64,000 bases of DNA from Methylocapsa acidiphila B2. Lineage in GTDB: Bacteria; Pseudomonadota; Alphaproteobacteria; Rhizobiales; Beijerinckiaceae. The stretch's first letter is position 1; the number at the start of each line of letters is the position of its first letter. Under the pieces are notes generated by a model. It searched no databases and was not told where the DNA came from. It saw only the letters and a program-made list of their open reading frames with translations. Positions 16,125-25,700 of the stretch are shown here, piece by piece. The position numbers and the translations under genes were made by a program. The DNA lies in NCBI RefSeq assembly GCF_000427445.1, contig NZ_KE386496.1, positions 1,302,001-1,366,000 of the forward strand, written 5' to 3'.

Positions 16125-18641
16125 ATGCCAAAACCTATGCGCATAGCCGCCCGATGCTTCGCAGCGATCGGATTAAAAAAATTGCCCTTGATGCTCAAAG
16201 CCGCCTTCGGCGTCTTTCTGCTTTGCGCCAGCAGCGCATGCCTCGCCGCGTCGCAAGCCGGGACGAGCATTCCCTCGGCGACGCAGATCATCGACTCGAA
16301 CGGTGGGGTCTGGACCGTCGGAAGCAACGGCATCTGCTACGTCAACGGGGCGCAGGCGCAAACCTGCAATTCCGTCACGACGCTGCTCTACTTCCAGACC
16401 ACCATATATGCAGGCACCAAGAACGGCACATGGTGGCGATGGAACGGGAGTGCTTGGAACCAAGCCCCCGGCGACCCTCGCTCGACGCCATCGGCGAGCG
16501 GCACGACGATCCCCTCGGCGACGCAATTCACCGACTCGGGCGGCAACGTCTGGACCGTCGGAAGCAATGGTTTTTGCTATATCAACGGCGTTCAGGCGCA
16601 AACCTGCAATTCCGTCACGACGCTGCTCTATTACCAAAACAAAATCTACGCCAACACCACAGCCTATGGGTGGTGGATATGGAACGGAAGCGCGTGGAAC
16701 CAAGTCGCGGGAAATCCCCAGCCGGCAGGCTCCGCCGCAGTCACGACATACCATTACGACGCGCTGCGGACTGGCTGGAACAATAATGAATTGACGCTCA
16801 GCGCGTCGAGCTTCCCCAGCAGCTTCGGCGTGCTCAAGACCGTGGCGCTCGACGATCAGGTCGACGCGCAGCCTCTTTTTGTTCCAGGACAGACAATCGC
16901 GGGCGCGGCGCACGACGTCGTCTACGTCGCCACTGCATCCAATACAATCTACGGGATCGACGCCTCGACCGGATCGGTCTTGCTTCAACGAAACCTCGGC
17001 TCTCCGGTTCCTGCGCCTTTCGGCTGCGCGAATAACGGGCCGAATGTTGGAATCGCCGGCACTCCTGTCATCGATCTGGCGGCGAACGCGCTATATGTCA
17101 TCGCCTATGTGAACGGCGCCTCGCCAACCTATCAACTTCACGCCCTCAACCTCACGACTCTGGCCGACAAGCCCGGCTCCCCCGTCGCGGTCGCGGCGTC
17201 GCATAAGCTGACGGACGGCTCCACCTTTGTCTTCAATGCCAAGTATCAAAGACAACGGCCTGGGTTGCTTGAATTGAATGGCAATATTTACGCGGCATTC
17301 GGCAGTTTCTGTGACTATCATGCCGATAAATCGCGTGGATGGGTCTTAGGTTGGAACGCGACGACGTTGGCGCCTTTGGTCGGAAGCCAATTGAACGACA
17401 CGAACGCCACGTCGCCCACGAGCTGGTTTTTGTCTTCGGTCTGGATGTCGGGCTACGGACTTTCCGGCGCAGGCTCCGAGATCTTTTTCTCGACTGGCAA
17501 TTCCGACTGCAATTTCTCCGTCAATCCGGAAGCCTGTCCCGCAAGCACGACCTATAATGGCGTGACAAATATTCAAGAGAGCGTCGTACGCCTCAGCGAC
17601 GCGCTGCAGCTCGTTGGCACCTTCGCGCCATCGAATGTCGCCTACCTGGATTCGGTAGACGGCGATCTAGGGTCGGGAGGCGTCCTCCTTTTGCCTACTC
17701 AACCTGGAAGCATCCCGAACCTTGCTGTGACCGCAGGCAAAGACGGGAGATTGTTTTTGCTCAATCGCGACGCGTTGCAAGCGAGCGCATTCAACCCAGC
17801 GGCCGTGCTCGACACCCATAATTTGGGCGGCTGCTGGTGTGGCCCGTCCTATTTCGTCGGCTCGGACGGCGTTGGCCGCGTCGTCACGAGCCAGGGCAAG
17901 CCTTCGAGCGACAGCATTTCCAACCTCAGCACCTGGCAACTCGTTCTGTCGCCTGCGCCGCATCTCGTGCTCGATGGAGCTGTGGCGGTTCCGCCTGCTC
18001 CCGGCGACGATGGCGCGCAAGATCCCGGATTCTTTACCGTGGTGTCGTCGAACGGCGCCAAAGCCGGGACCGGCATCGTTTGGGCGGTCGGGCGCCCACT
18101 AGCTTCCGCGCCGACCACAATCACCCTCAACGCCTATGCCGCGACCGCGTCCGGAGGCGCATATCAACTGCTCTATTCCGCATCTGCAGGGTCCTGGCCA
18201 AGCTCGGACAGCAACGTAAATATCGTGCCGGTCGTCGCCAGCGGCAAAGTCTATGTCGCGTCTTACCAAGCCCTGAAGATCTTCGGCCCGAACGCTCCAT
18301 CCGCCTCGGCGTCGCTGTCGCCCTCGGCCGCGTCCGGACTCACGGCGGCGTCTAATGCCGGCGTGACGGCGTCGGTTGCGCCGGCCGCTCCAAACAGTCC
18401 GCATGTGATCACGGGGACGCTTCTCGCCCTCAAGGGCGCGACGCTCACCGTCCAGACGCGGACAGGGGGAAATACATACATAGACGCCGCGTTAGCGCAA
18501 AAGAATCTGCAGTCGGCGGATTTGGCTATCGGCGCAGCCTACACCTCGGAAGGATCGTCGTTCAACGCCGCCGGCGCCTTGCAGGCGACGTCGATTATCA
18601 GAGCCAAGAATTCCAGCGCGTCATGGCCTGCCGACCGCTAA
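16125..18641 (+). CDS. Large secreted PQQ-like beta-propeller protein with duplicated N-terminal domain
   Basis: A predicted exported protein of about 838 residues. A basic N-terminus and the hydrophobic run ending CLAASQAG form the signal peptide. Two tandem 80-residue repeats follow, each with TIPSATQ, VWTVGSNG, QAQTCNSVTTLLY, WW-WNGSAWNQ; the DNA copies are offset by exactly 240 bases (about 16,261-16,500 and 16,501-16,740). Next comes a long beta-propeller-like region (about residues 205-690) with blocks such as VVYVATASNTIYGIDASTG and LFLLNRDA, resembling PQQ-binding-like repeats. A Ser/Ala-rich linker leads to a C-terminal domain of about 75 residues (VITGTLLALKGATLTVQT). Six or more Cys suggest disulfides outside the cytoplasm. 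Function unknown; the TIPSA-type repeat is, as I recall, found in secreted Rhizobiales proteins. ATG 16125 is preferred; 16035 is an alternative. Confidence 0.75.
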   Translation: MPKPMRIAARCFAAIGLKKLPLMLKAAFGVFLLCASSACLAASQAGTSIPSATQIIDSNGGVWTVGSNGICYVNGAQAQTCNSVTTLLYFQTTIYAGTKNGTWWRWNGSAWNQAPGDPRSTPSASGTTIPSATQFTDSGGNVWTVGSNGFCYINGVQAQTCNSVTTLLYYQNKIYANTTAYGWWIWNGSAWNQVAGNPQPAGSAAVTTYHYDALRTGWNNNELTLSASSFPSSFGVLKTVALDDQVDAQPLFVPGQTIAGAAHDVVYVATASNTIYGIDASTGSVLLQRNLGSPVPAPFGCANNGPNVGIAGTPVIDLAANALYVIAYVNGASPTYQLHALNLTTLADKPGSPVAVAASHKLTDGSTFVFNAKYQRQRPGLLELNGNIYAAFGSFCDYHADKSRGWVLGWNATTLAPLVGSQLNDTNATSPTSWFLSSVWMSGYGLSGAGSEIFFSTGNSDCNFSVNPEACPASTTYNGVTNIQESVVRLSDALQLVGTFAPSNVAYLDSVDGDLGSGGVLLLPTQPGSIPNLAVTAGKDGRLFLLNRDALQASAFNPAAVLDTHNLGGCWCGPSYFVGSDGVGRVVTSQGKPSSDSISNLSTWQLVLSPAPHLVLDGAVAVPPAPGDDGAQDPGFFTVVSSNGAKAGTGIVWAVGRPLASAPTTITLNAYAATASGGAYQLLYSASAGSWPSSDSNVNIVPVVASGKVYVASYQALKIFGPNAPSASASLSPSAASGLTAASNAGVTASVAPAAPNSPHVITGTLLALKGATLTVQTRTGGNTYIDAALAQKNLQSADLAIGAAYTSEGSSFNAAGALQATSIIRAKNSSASWPADR
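16261..16740 (+). repeat. Two-copy 240-base tandem repeat inside the beta-propeller gene
   Basis: Positions 16,261-16,500 and 16,501-16,740 align without gaps over most of their length and encode two 80-residue domains. The segment encoding QAQTCNSVTTLL is identical at the DNA level in both copies over more than 30 bases, which points to recent duplication or gene conversion. Confidence 0.85.
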
Positions 18642-18667
18642 AAGCGACGCTCGACAACATAGGGGCT

Positions 18668-18702
18668 CGCCGACCCGAAATCATCTTGATCTCGGGTCGG
18701 CG
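18668..18702 (+). terminator. Strong hairpin shortly after the beta-propeller gene
   Basis: CGCCGACCCGA at 18,668-18,678 pairs perfectly over 11 bases with TCGGGTCGGCG at 18,692-18,702, 27 bases after the stop codon. No T run follows directly, so it may protect the mRNA end or halt transcription with help from Rho. Confidence 0.45.
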
Positions 18703-18786
18703 GCAGATCGTGCGTTTTCCGAAGGCGCCCAATATCCAGAGGGAGCACGCTTCGCTCACACGCCTGTCACAACCTGTTTTCGCGGC

Positions 18787-18815
18787 GCTTCTCGCGAGAG
18801 AAGCCGTTGATTTTT
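18787..18815 (+). terminator. Terminator-like hairpin with T run
   Basis: GCTTCTC and GAGAAGC pair perfectly around a GCGA tetraloop (18,787-18,804), and a run of five T bases lies at 18,811-18,815. This is a plausible intrinsic terminator for transcripts coming from the beta-propeller gene. Confidence 0.45.
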
Positions 18816-19025
18816 GGATGGGACATGACTAGACCGCTTGCCCATCGGATGCGTTCATCTGTCCGAAAGAGAATCGCTCGAGCCCGAAATGGGGGAGCGG
18901 GCGCCAATCGAAAGCTCTCTCTCTGCTCTCTTGGAACATGTCGACGGTTCGTTCGGTTTAGCGTCCGTGCGTTTTTTTGCTCTCAGAGCAAGGTCTCCCT
19001 GAGCCTGACATAGAAAGCGATAGAC

Positions 19026-19541
19026 ATGTCTTTCTTCGCGTCGCAACGACAAGCAATCGCGCTTAAATCCGCAATTTTCGCGGCCGCTTTTCTAATGACC
19101 GCATCGCAAGGATCCGCCGAACGCGGCGGCGGAAGCCCGTTCCAAGGCCTTTCGGGATATTGGTCCGGCGGCGGCACCGTCACTCTGAGGAATGGCTCGA
19201 CCGAAAGGATTCGCTGCAAGGCGACCTATGCGGTCAGCTCGACCGGAGCCGCCCTCAACCAGAGCCTTCGCTGCGCGAGCGACAGCTATAAGCTGGACAT
19301 CAGCAGCAATATCATTTTCCAAGGCGGCGGTATTTCAGGCACTTGGAGCGAGGCGAACCACAATGTCTCCGGAACCGTGTCGGGCCGCGCGTCGAGCGGC
19401 GAAATCAGCGCGGCCGTCGGCGGCGGCGCATTTACGGCGAGCCTTTCGGTGCGCACGCACGGCAACCGGCAAAGCGTCTCAATCATCCCGCATGGGGGCA
19501 CGGATGTCGCGTCCGTCGCGGTCTCCTTGAGCAGAGGGTAA
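19026..19541 (+). CDS. Small secreted hypothetical protein
   Basis: A 171-residue protein with a signal peptide (hydrophobic run at about residues 14-28 ending SQGSAE). The mature part is beta-rich and glycine/serine-rich, with blocks GYWSGGGTVTLRNGSTE, RCKATYAV, LRCASDSYKLDI and GTWSEANHNVSG. I recall closely similar proteins of this size across Hyphomicrobiales, always uncharacterised. The two Cys in RCKATY and LRCAS could form a disulfide in the periplasm. It stands alone; its stop lies four bases from the stop of the convergent MMPL gene. No function can be given. Confidence 0.8.
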   Translation: MSFFASQRQAIALKSAIFAAAFLMTASQGSAERGGGSPFQGLSGYWSGGGTVTLRNGSTERIRCKATYAVSSTGAALNQSLRCASDSYKLDISSNIIFQGGGISGTWSEANHNVSGTVSGRASSGEISAAVGGGAFTASLSVRTHGNRQSVSIIPHGGTDVASVAVSLSRG

Positions 19542-19544
19542 AGC

Positions 19545-21956
19545 TCAAGCCCCTTGCTTTTGGACGCCGCGCCTGCTCGCCCACCATGAGCCGGCGCGAC
19601 GCTCCAACCGGAACAGGAACATAGCGGTCGGCCTCAAAATCAAAAGGTCCGCGACGAGCGCCGCCATCATGGCGAAGGCGCTCAGCCAACCAAAAAGGCG
19701 CAAGGACGGCAAATCGGAAAACACCGTGACGGCGAGTCCGCAGGCGAGCACGATCGAAGTGAGAATAAGCGCCGGGCCGACGAGGACCGTGGCCTGCTGG
19801 ACGGCGACCCCAGGATCTGCGCCGGGCTCGTCCTCCAGCCGCAGCCGGTTGAGAAAATGGATCGTCGCGCTGAGACCGAGCCCGAATGAAACGGTCAAGG
19901 CGACGATGCTCGCGAATTGCAGGCCCTGCCCCATCGCCTGGAGCGCCGCGCCAGCCGCGACAACCGGAAAAATTCCCGGCAATATGCTCGCGAAAGTCAC
20001 AGCAGCGGAGCGAAACGCGGCGCCGATAAAGACGGCGACGAAGACGAATTCCAATGTCAGGCCGCGGTTCAGTTTGGCGATCATGTTGGCGCTGTTGCGG
20101 GCGGCGATCGCAGATAGCCCAGTCACAGAGACGACATAGGCCGGATGAGCGCGCCGAACGTCGGCGAGCGACAGATTAAGCGCATCGACCACGGGAAGCA
20201 GCTTGCTGGCGTCCGCATCCGGAATGCGGCCGGAGACGATCACGGCGTCGCGGTTCTCGGAAATAAACCGGCGGGTCAAATGTTCCGGCAACAAGCCGAC
20301 ATATTGCTTGAGGAGGGCGACATCCTCTTTGCCGGCCTTCTCCGATAGCCAGCGGCGCAAGGTTTCAAGCGACCAGACATTGCCGACGCCGGTCTGGCTC
20401 TCGAGAATCGCATGAACTTCGGCAATCAAATCGAGTGTTTCGGGCGCGTAGAGCGATGCGCCTCGGGGCAGTTCGATCAAGACGTCGATCGGATTGGCGC
20501 CGGCGAGCTTGGCGTCGAGGCGCCCGCTCGTCGCCACCGCCTGTTGCTTGTCCGGCACCTGATCGGCGAGACGGTAGCGTGGTTCGAGAGTCGCATAGAT
20601 GACGCTGAGGCCGGCGACCGCGAGAAGCCCGATCAGGCTGTAGAGTCCGGGACGGCTGACCATGCGCAGCGCAATGAAAGCGCAGAAGCGGCGGAGGATG
20701 TCGACGCCGAAATCCGCCGCTTGAACCTTAGCGGCAAAGGCCGCTTCATTGGGCAGGAACAAAAGGCCGAGCAGCGGCATGAGCATTAGGACCGCCACGA
20801 GCGCGATGAGAGTCGCGATCAAGCCCGCCTCGCCGAATGTGCGGATCAGATCGGAATCGGAAAAGAGCAGCGCGAGGAAGGACAGCGCCGCCGTCGCATG
20901 CGTGAGGATGCAGGCCGGACCGACGACGAGGACGGCGTTGCGCAGCGCCTGCCTCTTGCTCTGGCCCGCCAGCAATCGATCGCGCGCGGCGAAGGTCAGC
21001 TGCATGCTGTCGGAAAAGCTGATGACCATGATGAGCGGGGTCATCACATTGAGAAACATGTTGAGGCGAAAGTCCATCCAGCCCAATGCGCCGAGGGCGA
21101 GCAATATGGCGATCAACGGCGGCCCGGCCGCTACGACCATAAAGGACGCGCGGCGGAAGAAAACAATCGCGATGAGACAGCCGGCGGTGAAGCCGATGGC
21201 GTTATAGACGACCCGGTCGCGCTCGACGGCGTTGCGAATCTCGAGCTGCATGACGGGAACGCCGGAGAGCTCCGCCTTCAATCCGGCCCCGTCCAAATCC
21301 TCGGCCATCGTCTTGCGGATTTCGCCGATCGCGTCCCTGAGCCTGTCGCTGGAGACCACCGAAGGGTCGAGCGCGAGGACAACCAAAGTGAGCTCGCCGT
21401 CCTCGGACAGAAGCTTGCCATGGATGATGTCATTGCTCTTCACGCGGCCGACGAGTTCTTCGAAGGCGTCGCCTTCCGGCAAAGGATCGGGAAACAGGCG
21501 CGCCGGAATTGCGCCGCCGACTGGCGCTTCGCGCACCGAAAAGATCGAGATGAGGCCGCGAACGCCGTCTACGAGCTGCAGGTCGGTGACGAGGTCGCGC
21601 AGCTTATCCAGCGAGTCCCTTTCAAGCAGCGCCGCGCCCTCGACAACGACCAGCACGTCGAACTCGCTTGAAGGAAAGCGCCGCGTCGCGTTTTCATATT
21701 GCTTGAATTCCGGCGAGTCGGAGCGAAAGAGCTGGCTGAGCGAATCATCGATTTTAATGCGCGCGACGCCGAAACCGGCGGCGATCGCCAGCGCCAGAGC
21801 GATCAGCGTGATCGCCAAGGGAAAGCGAAGCGGAACGAGTCCGATGCGCTCAAGGCCGAGCGCCAGCGCGTGGTCCTTTCTGCCGGGCCGGCTCTCGCGT
21901 TGCTCCGACCCTCGGGCTCCGGCCCGATTCGATTGTTTGGCGCTTTCGATCAGCAC
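19545..21956 (-). CDS. MMPL/RND-superfamily exporter
   Basis: A large inner-membrane transporter of about 803 residues. It has the RND plan of two repeats, each with one helix, a large periplasmic loop and a bundle of five helices: helix 1 near residues 45-65, periplasmic loop to about 240, helices to about 410, then a second loop and bundle. The block MTPLIMVISFSDSMQLTF is typical of sterol-sensing-like RND exporters (COG1033 type). Substrates of this group are often lipids such as hopanoids, but no hopanoid gene is adjacent, so the substrate is unknown. There is no ATG near the N-terminus; GTG at 21,956 with GGAG six bases upstream is preferred over TTG at 21,977. The Arg/Lys-rich tail before helix 1 is cytoplasmic. 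Confidence 0.85.
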   Translation of the reverse strand: MLIESAKQSNRAGARGSEQRESRPGRKDHALALGLERIGLVPLRFPLAITLIALALAIAAGFGVARIKIDDSLSQLFRSDSPEFKQYENATRRFPSSEFDVLVVVEGAALLERDSLDKLRDLVTDLQLVDGVRGLISIFSVREAPVGGAIPARLFPDPLPEGDAFEELVGRVKSNDIIHGKLLSEDGELTLVVLALDPSVVSSDRLRDAIGEIRKTMAEDLDGAGLKAELSGVPVMQLEIRNAVERDRVVYNAIGFTAGCLIAIVFFRRASFMVVAAGPPLIAILLALGALGWMDFRLNMFLNVMTPLIMVISFSDSMQLTFAARDRLLAGQSKRQALRNAVLVVGPACILTHATAALSFLALLFSDSDLIRTFGEAGLIATLIALVAVLMLMPLLGLLFLPNEAAFAAKVQAADFGVDILRRFCAFIALRMVSRPGLYSLIGLLAVAGLSVIYATLEPRYRLADQVPDKQQAVATSGRLDAKLAGANPIDVLIELPRGASLYAPETLDLIAEVHAILESQTGVGNVWSLETLRRWLSEKAGKEDVALLKQYVGLLPEHLTRRFISENRDAVIVSGRIPDADASKLLPVVDALNLSLADVRRAHPAYVVSVTGLSAIAARNSANMIAKLNRGLTLEFVFVAVFIGAAFRSAAVTFASILPGIFPVVAAGAALQAMGQGLQFASIVALTVSFGLGLSATIHFLNRLRLEDEPGADPGVAVQQATVLVGPALILTSIVLACGLAVTVFSDLPSLRLFGWLSAFAMMAALVADLLILRPTAMFLFRLERRAGSWWASRRGVQKQGA

Positions 21957-21977
21957 GAGCGTCTCCGAATCGCTCAA

Positions 21978-22344
21978 GGGTAGAGCGGGACGAGGAAAAG
22001 CAGGCGAGCGGCTGTGCGCCCGCGTCCTACTTAAGGAATATAGGAAATGACCACTTTATGAATCTGGGCGCGTTCCATCCAAATTCATTGTGATCCAAAA
22101 ACTCCCTTAGGATTTGCGACATGCCTTGACTAGGGCTGGCCTCCGCGTTTGGCCCCGTCCGCCGGCTTTCCCGCAAGGGCCAGCCTTCCACGACAATAGG
22201 CCCCGCTGATCGCCCCCTTGAGCTCGACGATCAGCGTAATTTGCGACGATTGCCGCCGCGTTCAATATAATTCCGCGTGAAAACGCACGGGACGGCGCTC
22301 CGACCGTCCTGTGCGGCGAAAGCGCGGCGCGAGGAGAAGAAACC
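21978..22344. other. Divergent control region between MMPL exporter and gcdH
   Basis: About 370 bases without a recognisable gene separate two divergent genes. The stretch around 22,030-22,115 is AT-richer and is the best place for promoters. GGAGAAG at about 22,333 is the gcdH ribosome binding site. Confidence 0.45.
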
Positions 22345-23547
22345 ATGCCGCCAGTCGAAGCCGAGTCCAAAAGCCCATTCGCATGGAGCGATCCGTTCGA
22401 TCTCGACGGGCAGCTGAGCGAGACGGAAAAGCTTGTGCGGGATTCGGCGCATTCCTTCGCGCAGGAGATTTTGCTCCCGCGCGTGACCGAGGATTATCTC
22501 GAGGAGCGATTCGACCGCACGATCATAGCGCAAATGGGCGCGCTCGGCCTTCTCGGCGCAATGATTCCGCAAGCCTATGGCGGCGGCGGGGTCGGCTATG
22601 TCGCATATGGGCTCGCCGCTCGAGAAGTCGAGCGCGTCGACAGCGGCTATCGCTCGGCCATGAGCGTGCAGTCCTCGCTCGTCATGCACCCGATCTTCGC
22701 CTATGGCGACGAGGCGCAGAAGGCGAAATATTTGCCGAGGCTCGCGACCGGCGAATGGATCGGCTGTTTCGGCCTCACCGAACCGGAATCCGGGTCCGAC
22801 CCGCAAAGCCTGCGAACCCGCGCCGAAAAGATCCCGAACGGCTATCGCCTCGTCGGCGCCAAAACCTGGATCACCAATAGTCCTCTGGCCGATGTCCTGA
22901 TCATTTGGGCGAAGTCGCAGGCGCATGGGAACGAGATCCGCGGCTTCATCCTGGAGCGCGGAATGAGTGGGCTCGCGACGCCCGCGATCTCACGCAAGCT
23001 TTCGCTTCGCGCTTCCGCGACGGGAGAGATCGTCATGGATGGAGTCGAGGTCCCGGAGGGCAATCTCCTGCCCTATGCCGAGGGACTCAAAGGGCCCTTC
23101 GGCTGCCTCAACCGCGCCCGCTTCGGCATCGCATGGGGGACGATGGGCGCGGCCGAAGCCTGTTTCGACGCAGCTCGGCGCTACGCACTTCAACGCCGCC
23201 AATTCGGGCGGCCGCTCGCCGCCAATCAGTTGATCCAGAAAAAACTCGCCGACATGCAAACCGAGATCGCGCTCGGCCTTCAAGCGGCGCTGAGAGTCGG
23301 TCGGCTGCTCGAGGACGGCCGGCTTGCGCCAGAGGCCATATCCCTCGTCAAGCGCAACAATAGTGGCAAGGCGCTCGATATCGCCCGCATGGCGCGCGAC
23401 ATTCATGGCGCAAACGGAATTTCCGCCGAGTTTCACGTCATGCGCCATCTCGCCAATCTCGAGACCGTGAACACCTACGAGGGGACGCATGACATTCATG
23501 CGCTCATCCTCGGCCGCGCGATCACTGGCCTGCAAGCGTTTTCCTGA
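22345..23547 (+). CDS. gcdH: Glutaryl-CoA dehydrogenase
   Basis: A cytoplasmic FAD enzyme of the acyl-CoA dehydrogenase family that oxidises and decarboxylates glutaryl-CoA to crotonyl-CoA in lysine, tryptophan and aromatic breakdown. The 400-residue protein shows [15 protein letters not shown] and [12 protein letters not shown] in the FAD/substrate region and [13 protein letters not shown]. The C-terminal block [20 protein letters not shown] is characteristic of glutaryl-CoA rather than short-chain acyl-CoA dehydrogenases; its Glu at about residue 379 is the expected catalytic base. The Arg of SLRTRA near residue 155 fits the carboxylate pocket only tentatively. ATG 22,345 has a good ribosome binding site. 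No CoA transferase or LysR regulator, the usual partners, is adjacent. Confidence 0.9.
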   Translation: MPPVEAESKSPFAWSDPFDLDGQLSETEKLVRDSAHSFAQEILLPRVTEDYLEERFDRTIIAQMGALGLLGAMIPQAYGGGGVGYVAYGLAAREVERVDSGYRSAMSVQSSLVMHPIFAYGDEAQKAKYLPRLATGEWIGCFGLTEPESGSDPQSLRTRAEKIPNGYRLVGAKTWITNSPLADVLIIWAKSQAHGNEIRGFILERGMSGLATPAISRKLSLRASATGEIVMDGVEVPEGNLLPYAEGLKGPFGCLNRARFGIAWGTMGAAEACFDAARRYALQRRQFGRPLAANQLIQKKLADMQTEIALGLQAALRVGRLLEDGRLAPEAISLVKRNNSGKALDIARMARDIHGANGISAEFHVMRHLANLETVNTYEGTHDIHALILGRAITGLQAFS

Positions 23548-23560
23548 CGTCCCGGCGGCC

Positions 23561-24106
23561 TTAGACCGGCGGCGAAGCATCCAATGCGACAAGGCCCTTG
23601 GCGAACCTACGCCAGTTCGCGACGTAATGCTCCGCGCTTTCGCGCAGACGCTGGGCCGAGGCTTCGTCGAGCTCCCGCACGAGCCGCGCCGGACTGCCTA
23701 CGATCAGCGAATTATCCGGGAATGATTTGCCCTCCGTGACCAAGGCGTTGGCGCCGACAAGGCAATTGCGGCCGATGCGCGCGCCGTTCAAAATCACGGC
23801 CCCCATCCCGATGAGGCTGTTTTCAGCGATCACGCAGCCATGAAGCATCGCACGATGGCCGATCGTGCAGCCGGGACCTATGGTCAACGGAAAACCCATG
23901 TCGGTATGGAGGACCGAACCGTCCTGAACATTCGAGCCCGCACCGATGAGAATTTCTTCATTGTCGCCGCGCAGAATGGACCCGAACCAGATCGAGGCGT
24001 CAGGCTCGAGCCGCACCTTGCCGATGACCTGTGCGTCCGGCGCGATCCAATAGCGGCCCAGCTCCGGCAGAACCGGCGCGACGCCGTCGAGCGCATAAAG
24101 GGGCAT
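23561..24106 (-). CDS. Gamma-class carbonic anhydrase family protein
   Basis: A left-handed beta-helix protein of about 181 residues made of hexapeptide repeats ([36 protein letters not shown]). The three histidine metal ligands of the gamma carbonic anhydrase family are present at about positions 67, 84 and 89 (VLHTD and GHRAMLHG). It probably binds zinc or iron as a trimer; hydration of CO2 is possible, but many members have no shown activity. ATG at 24,106 follows AAGGA by a normal distance; a GTG six bases upstream is an alternative. It lies head-to-tail after the DUF3126 gene and converges with gcdH. Confidence 0.9.
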   Translation of the reverse strand: MPLYALDGVAPVLPELGRYWIAPDAQVIGKVRLEPDASIWFGSILRGDNEEILIGAGSNVQDGSVLHTDMGFPLTIGPGCTIGHRAMLHGCVIAENSLIGMGAVILNGARIGRNCLVGANALVTEGKSFPDNSLIVGSPARLVRELDEASAQRLRESAEHYVANWRRFAKGLVALDASPPV

Positions 24107-24209
24107 CCGCACATTCCTTAATCTTCCCTTAATCTTCGAGGCCGATGGCGCGGAAATCCGCGACCTGCAGGCGGCTGCCGATCCTGCCGCCCTAGGCCCT
24201 TGGTCGAGC

Positions 24210-24605
24210 CTAAAACGCGTCCAGGTCGAAATCTAGAATGGCGATCTGCAAGGTGTAGCTCTTGCCTTTGGGATCGTCGGCGGAGATCACGCCGAGAAAA
24301 TCATCGCCATTGTTCAATTCGACCGAGTCGTTCTTTTTGCCGCGCGGAACGATCTTGAGCTTGTCGGTCTCGAACAGCCGACGCAAATAGTCCTGCAGGA
24401 TCGGTCGTTCGACCGGAATCTTCATCTCGAAAGCGAAGGATCGGTCGCCATCTTCGTCATCGACCGTGATGCCGCCGATCTGGCGTTCACCAAGAAGAAC
24501 TTCGGCGTCGTCCGGATTGCGTTTCGCAGGCGCGACCCTGATGCCGTCATTGCCGAGGCTTTGCCGCAGGAAACCCTGCAATTTCTTGAGTTCCGCCTTA
24601 TCCAA
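24210..24605 (-). CDS. DUF3126-type protein with internal duplication
   Basis: A 131-residue acidic cytoplasmic protein consisting of two copies of one small domain. Copy 1 (about residues 5-62) has [24 protein letters not shown] and [13 protein letters not shown]. Copy 2 (about 67-131) has [34 protein letters not shown] and [12 protein letters not shown]. As I recall, DUF3126 proteins in Rhizobiales are about 70 residues with a single copy, usually near a gamma carbonic anhydrase gene as here. The start is TTG, giving the MDKAELKK N-terminus, preceded by a GGGAGAGAG purine run; no nearby ATG fits. Function unknown. Confidence 0.75.
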   Translation of the reverse strand: MDKAELKKLQGFLRQSLGNDGIRVAPAKRNPDDAEVLLGERQIGGITVDDEDGDRSFAFEMKIPVERPILQDYLRRLFETDKLKIVPRGKKNDSVELNNGDDFLGVISADDPKGKSYTLQIAILDFDLDAF

Positions 24606-24716
24606 AGAGGCTCTCTCCCTATCCGGCCCAAAGTCAGCCTTTGCCAGAAAAAGCTTCTATCGGCAACGGGAGCGAGCCTGGCTCGCCGCTTCCCGCCGGC
24701 CTGGCGGACAAAGGAG

Positions 24717-25484
24717 TCATGGGCGCTTGTCCAGAAACTCGAGCGCGCCGCTTTTATAGGCCTTGTCCCCGACCGCGCGATTATGATCGCGACCGGGTAG
24801 ATCGAGGGCGTGACCAGCCGGAAACAGGCTCGCGAGCTTGCTGCCGTCGCCTGCGATTTCATCGAGGCTCCCGGTCGCGACCAGGACCGGAAGATCGATC
24901 TGGGCGAGATCCGCCTTCGACAGCAATTGGCGGGCGCCGCGCGCGCAGGCCGCAAGCGCCCGGAGATCGCTTTTCGTCGCTTCTGCAAAAGCGCGAAACT
25001 GCCGTTCGATCGGATCGACGAGGTTGTCGAGCGAGGGCGCCTCCATGGCTTCCGCGATCCCCGGCGACAAGCCGCCTCCCTCCACAAGATAATGGCCGAG
25101 TCCGCCCAGAATCAGGGAGCGGACGCGGTTCGGATGGGCTTTCGTCAGAAAAGCCGCGATGCGCGCGCCCATCGAATAGCCCATGACGTCGGCGGTCTCG
25201 AGATCGAGATGGTCGAGCAAAGCGCGGGCGTCCTCGGCCATGCGCGTCGGACCATAGGCCTCGGGCTCGTAGAATTTCTCGCTGCGGCCATGGCCGCGAT
25301 TATCGAAGGCGATGACCCGCCGTCCGGCCTCGGTCAGGGTCTTGACCCATTGCGGGAAATACCAATTGACGGCGTGATTCGAGGCGAAGCCGTGGATGAG
25401 CAGGATCGGCTCGCCGCGACCGCCGGCCGCCGGCGGCTCGTCGACAAAGGCCAAGCGGGCGTCCGGGCTGAAAAATTCGAGCAT
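24717..25484 (-). CDS. Alpha/beta-fold hydrolase
   Basis: A cytoplasmic hydrolase of 255 residues. The oxyanion block LIHGFASN is near residue 32, the nucleophile elbow GYSMG near residue 102 holds the catalytic Ser, and a late His in PGRDHNRAV near residue 235 completes the triad with an Asp of the ATGSLDEIAGD segment. FDNRGHGRSEK is typical of the esterase/haloperoxidase-like group. The substrate cannot be read from sequence. It lies upstream of the DUF3126 and gamma carbonic anhydrase genes on the same strand and may be cotranscribed. Confidence 0.87.
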   Translation of the reverse strand: MLEFFSPDARLAFVDEPPAAGGRGEPILLIHGFASNHAVNWYFPQWVKTLTEAGRRVIAFDNRGHGRSEKFYEPEAYGPTRMAEDARALLDHLDLETADVMGYSMGARIAAFLTKAHPNRVRSLILGGLGHYLVEGGGLSPGIAEAMEAPSLDNLVDPIERQFRAFAEATKSDLRALAACARGARQLLSKADLAQIDLPVLVATGSLDEIAGDGSKLASLFPAGHALDLPGRDHNRAVGDKAYKSGALEFLDKRP

Positions 25485-25700
25485 TGCCGCTCCAAAAAAT
25501 TGCGTGAATATCTCCTTGGCCCAGTCCGTCGTTCGGATGTCGCTGGCGAAGCGCCATCCGGCGGAGGAACGCGCCGATGTCCGCGCGGCGCGCGGCGCGC
25601 ACTATGCCGGGAGATGCGCGGGAGATTTGCCTAAGTAGTGGCATATCGACGAAATTGGGCTAATATACCGTCAAATTCTTTCTCGTAGAGCCCGAATTTG

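Larger units (their letters stand above)
18642..19025. other. Intergenic stretch with two hairpins
   Basis: I see no gene in these 384 bases. They hold two clear inverted repeats (18,668-18,702 and 18,787-18,804), described separately, and the upstream region of the small secreted protein gene at 19,026. Confidence 0.5.
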
